This document shows positions 61,718 to 64,000 of a DNA stretch of 64,000 bases, piece by piece. Position numbers and translations under genes: made by a program. Origin of the DNA: Floccularia luteovirens (taxonomy: Eukaryota; Basidiomycota; Agaricomycetes; Agaricales; Squamanitaceae); assembly GCA_009739215.1 (NCBI GenBank), contig VSJF01000003.1:434001-498000 (forward strand), given 5' to 3'. Positions within the stretch are counted from its first letter, which is position 1, and each line of letters starts with the position of its first letter. The notes under the pieces are model-generated. The model ran no database searches. It saw only the letters and a program-made list of their open reading frames with translations, and was not told the DNA's origin.

Positions 61718-62685
61718 ATGAGAGCAGTAATACAACGCGTTATTGAGGCGTCTGTTCGTGGTAAGATACATTTAATGTCATATTCCACTGATCCAGGATA
61801 ATCCTGAATATTGTGGCAGTTGATAACGAAATCGTTTCGAACATCTCTCGGGGATTGGTGGTTTTGGTGGGCATCGAAACAGGTCAAATTATTTTAATGG
61901 CTTGACTCACTATACTCACTGATGACAGGACAGATGATAGTGAAGTAGATATACATATGCTATCGAAGAAGATGTTAGTTCACATATCCTCCGAATTTAT
62001 TTTTGCCGATTGCCTCCAAGCTTTCTCTAGCTCGGGGAAGCATCTCCCCCTTGTCAACATTCCCCGTACCTAGAGCTAACGTTTGGCATTTGTAAATTTA
62101 GCCTCTCCCTACGTGTCTTTTCTGATGAAGCGAATCCTGAAAAGTTCTGGAAAGCAAGTGTAAAAGACATAGGTGGCGATATTCTCTGCGTCTCTCAATT
62201 CACGTTGCTGGCAAATACTAGCAAAGGCAACAAGCCAGATTTCCACCGAGCAATGGTATGTAGGTCTTCACCGCATTATTTCTCCAAGATCAAAACTCAC
62301 GCTTCAATCATGGACAAGTCAACTGAGCCATCGCGGAAGCTTTACGCCACATTTCTTGACCATCTCAAATTGCAGTACAAGGCAGAAAAAATTCACGGTA
62401 TATTCCTGTCACGTAAACATCATAACGATTAATCAAATGGCCTCCTCAGATGGGAAGTTTGGCGCAATGATGAATGTTAGCTTGACAAACGAAGTAAGTT
62501 CTGACTATTCCATACCTAATTTAAGATTCAGAGCTTGTGCACTATAGGGTCCTGTGACTTTCACTCTTGATACTCGCAAGTTCATATACATCGATCAGCA
62601 AAACAAGGCTAATACCGAAAGTATTGAGGCTCAGAACTTAACTGGAACTCTGCCGAATAGTGGCCTCCTTGAAGTTGATAAATGA
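61718..62685 (+). CDS. DTD1: D-aminoacyl-tRNA deacylase (DTD)
   Basis: DTD hydrolyses D-amino acids from mischarged tRNA in the cytosol. Exons keep frame to give about 186 residues: [68 protein letters not shown] followed by [20 protein letters not shown] and [41 protein letters not shown]; and [12 protein letters not shown]. The signature SQFTL and the Gly-cisPro motif in NEGPVTF, which enforces chirality, are both present. The C-terminus extends about 30 residues past the usual end ([20 protein letters not shown]). For the second intron, the acceptor at GACAG just before ATGATAG was chosen because the earlier one gives a stop. Confidence 0.93.
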
Positions 62686-63623
62686 CAGAAGCTCTGCTAA
62701 GTGTGAAATGGTATGTAGGTTGACATTTCTTGAGTCTGTTCATTTATTTAGCGCACATTTTCTTGTGGAGGTGATGGAATAGATATTAAAATTTACAGCC
62801 TAGGCTGTCCTCCGATACTCCCGAAAACTACAGACATTACGAACATACCTATTTGAGCCGGTACAAGAATAATGTACGTTCCCCGCGGAAGTCAGCAGTT
62901 CATAGTAGAATCATATGACCCCTATTCCATTCCCAAATATGTCAGAAATTCGATAGATGACCATCAAGCACCCAACCTCAAAGAAAGGCTTGATGTGTCT
63001 ATCCTGGGCCGCCCCCACTTCAATGGGTGACATGACAGCGCGGCTAAGGCACAACCTTCATTCAATACTTCACATACTCCAAACCAGGATCCGAATGGAA
63101 GCTATGTCGACAATATATTTTATCCAGACTTTTGTTGCAAGGCGAAGAATAAGTGTTAAATTCCTCGCCTAAATAAGCAGTATTAGCCCACGCTCGACTC
63201 GCCCGCCTTCTACAAGAGTCGCAAAGGCCCACAGATCACATTGTTAGCAGGACGCGCAGCAAGTCACGTCTCTTGAAATCTAGCTTCTAACGAGCTTCTC
63301 ATAACTTCTATAATCTCGTGTATTCAGTTCCCAGCTTCTCAGCCTCGATGCAGGATATTGTATTACTACTTGGTTCGGTGCTTTTGCTTATTTATTTCTC
63401 GATAAAAATAACTCATCGATAAGTCCCGCGAGAATCATCATTCCGGTTCTTCGGGTCGGGAATTACAATGCAGTTGTTATATGGTTGATCCAACGTTATT
63501 TCCGCAGCAAAACACTTCAAGAAAAAAAGTCTCAGTAAAAAATGAAACATCCAGAAACTATCGCACAGGTGTGATCATATGATGTATTTTTTTATCGTCA
63601 TTAACGTACCTGCAGGCACTGTG
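62686..63623. other. Convergent intergenic region, no gene seen
   Basis: This lies between the 3' ends of DTD1 and the GH17 gene. A 71-codon plus-strand frame at 62957-63172 has no recognisable features. Confidence 0.35.
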
Positions 63624-64000
63624 CTAGCAGTTTGCGTTTGCAACATCATTTAAATTTATTTTTCCAAAGATACCAAAACTCCTTTCTACATCGTTCCCTT
63701 TCCAATTCTGGTCATCATATTCGAACGCATATACGGATATTCTGGATGCTGAAACACAGTTTAAACTGCGCAAGGCTGATACTTCATTGGCTGCTGACGG
63801 CACAGCTGCATTGTTTGCGGCACCACTGGACGGAAAACCGGACCTGATTTACCATGCAACATAGATCAGCCGCATGTACTCGGGGGAGGTCAATTTTCTT
63901 ACTCCGTAATAATAATATTCTTTCCTGGACAAGCAGCTTGTAACGCTGGAATGACTAGCTTCACCAGAAAATCTCCTGACTGTTCAGCTGTGAAGCCACC
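63624..64000 (-). CDS. GH17-family beta-1,3-glucanase/transglycosidase, C-terminal end (5' off the right edge)
   Basis: A secreted or wall-bound glycoside hydrolase family 17 enzyme acting on cell-wall beta-1,3-glucan. The visible part reads GGFTAEQSGDFLVKLVIPAL, QAACPGKNIIITE, then a 59-bp intron (63902-63844, GTAAGA to AATCAG) and SGFPSSGAANNAAVPSAANE, ending FEYDDQNWKGNDVERSFGIF and GKINLNDVANANC. The Glu of ITESG, encoded across the splice junction, is the expected catalytic nucleophile (ITE-T/S-G-x-P in this family). The C-terminal W-K-x-N-D-x-E-R-S-F-G-I-F text is typical of fungal members. The stop is TAG at 63624-63626. The N-terminal signal peptide and acid/base residue lie beyond the window. 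Confidence 0.9.

Noticed and set aside
60874..61721. Plus-strand frames at 60874-61092 and 61485-61721
   Set aside because: They are antisense shadows of the cyclophilin exons, whose conserved motifs are unmistakable on the minus strand.
63632..63847. Plus-strand frames at the right end, including one with protein-like text
   Set aside because: They are antisense to the last exon of the GH17 gene, which carries the family motifs.

Overview
The window is nuclear DNA of a filamentous basidiomycete, almost certainly an agaricomycete. The evidence is gene structure and gene content. Genes are split by many short introns (about 45-70 bp, GT...AG), intergenic spaces are short, and both strands are used. 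The repertoire is fungal: Pam17, Mrp51, Mdm12, a Golgi apyrase, a Zn2Cys6 factor of the PriB type, a GH17 glucanase, and membrane proteins I know only from mushrooms. No rRNA, tRNA, CRISPR array or intact transposon was seen. Exon joins below were worked out by eye from splice motifs and frame, so boundaries given as single numbers are predictions.

Left part (1-20.2 kb): a truncated SNF2-type ATPase diverges from PAM17. A very long minus-strand gene follows that joins a CCCH zinc finger, a disordered acidic repeat region, ankyrin repeats and a Clp/Hsp100-type AAA+ ATPase. It diverges from a small glutaredoxin-like gene, whose 3' end overlaps a CCHC/PSP-domain gene in another frame. Then come a four-TM protein, a mucin-like single-TM protein, a conserved unknown, and UPF1 of nonsense-mediated decay.

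Middle (20.2-46 kb): two diverged tandem copies of one locus, the first a pseudogene with an internal deletion and the second a multi-pass membrane protein. They are followed by a nucleotide-sugar transporter, mitochondrial ribosomal protein Mrp51, a HYPK-like UBA protein divergent from ELP3, the ERMES subunit Mdm12, an unrecognised 129-codon ORF, a Golgi GDA1/CD39 apyrase, a PWWP-like protein, a proline/serine-rich unknown and a small secreted, probably GPI-anchored protein.

Right part (46-64 kb): a Zn2Cys6 transcription factor, then about 7 kb with no convincing gene. After that come a Cdc4-type F-box/WD40 protein, a spliceosome-type cyclophilin (with a probable GC-AG intron) divergent from D-aminoacyl-tRNA deacylase, and the 3' end of a GH17 beta-glucanase running off the right edge.

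Most genes are housekeeping and do not form one pathway. Three act at mitochondria (Pam17, Mrp51, Mdm12), two concern tRNA or translation quality (Elp3, DTD), and two concern Golgi glycosylation (sugar transporter, apyrase). The most unusual item is the CCCH-ankyrin-AAA+ fusion with its internal repeat array.
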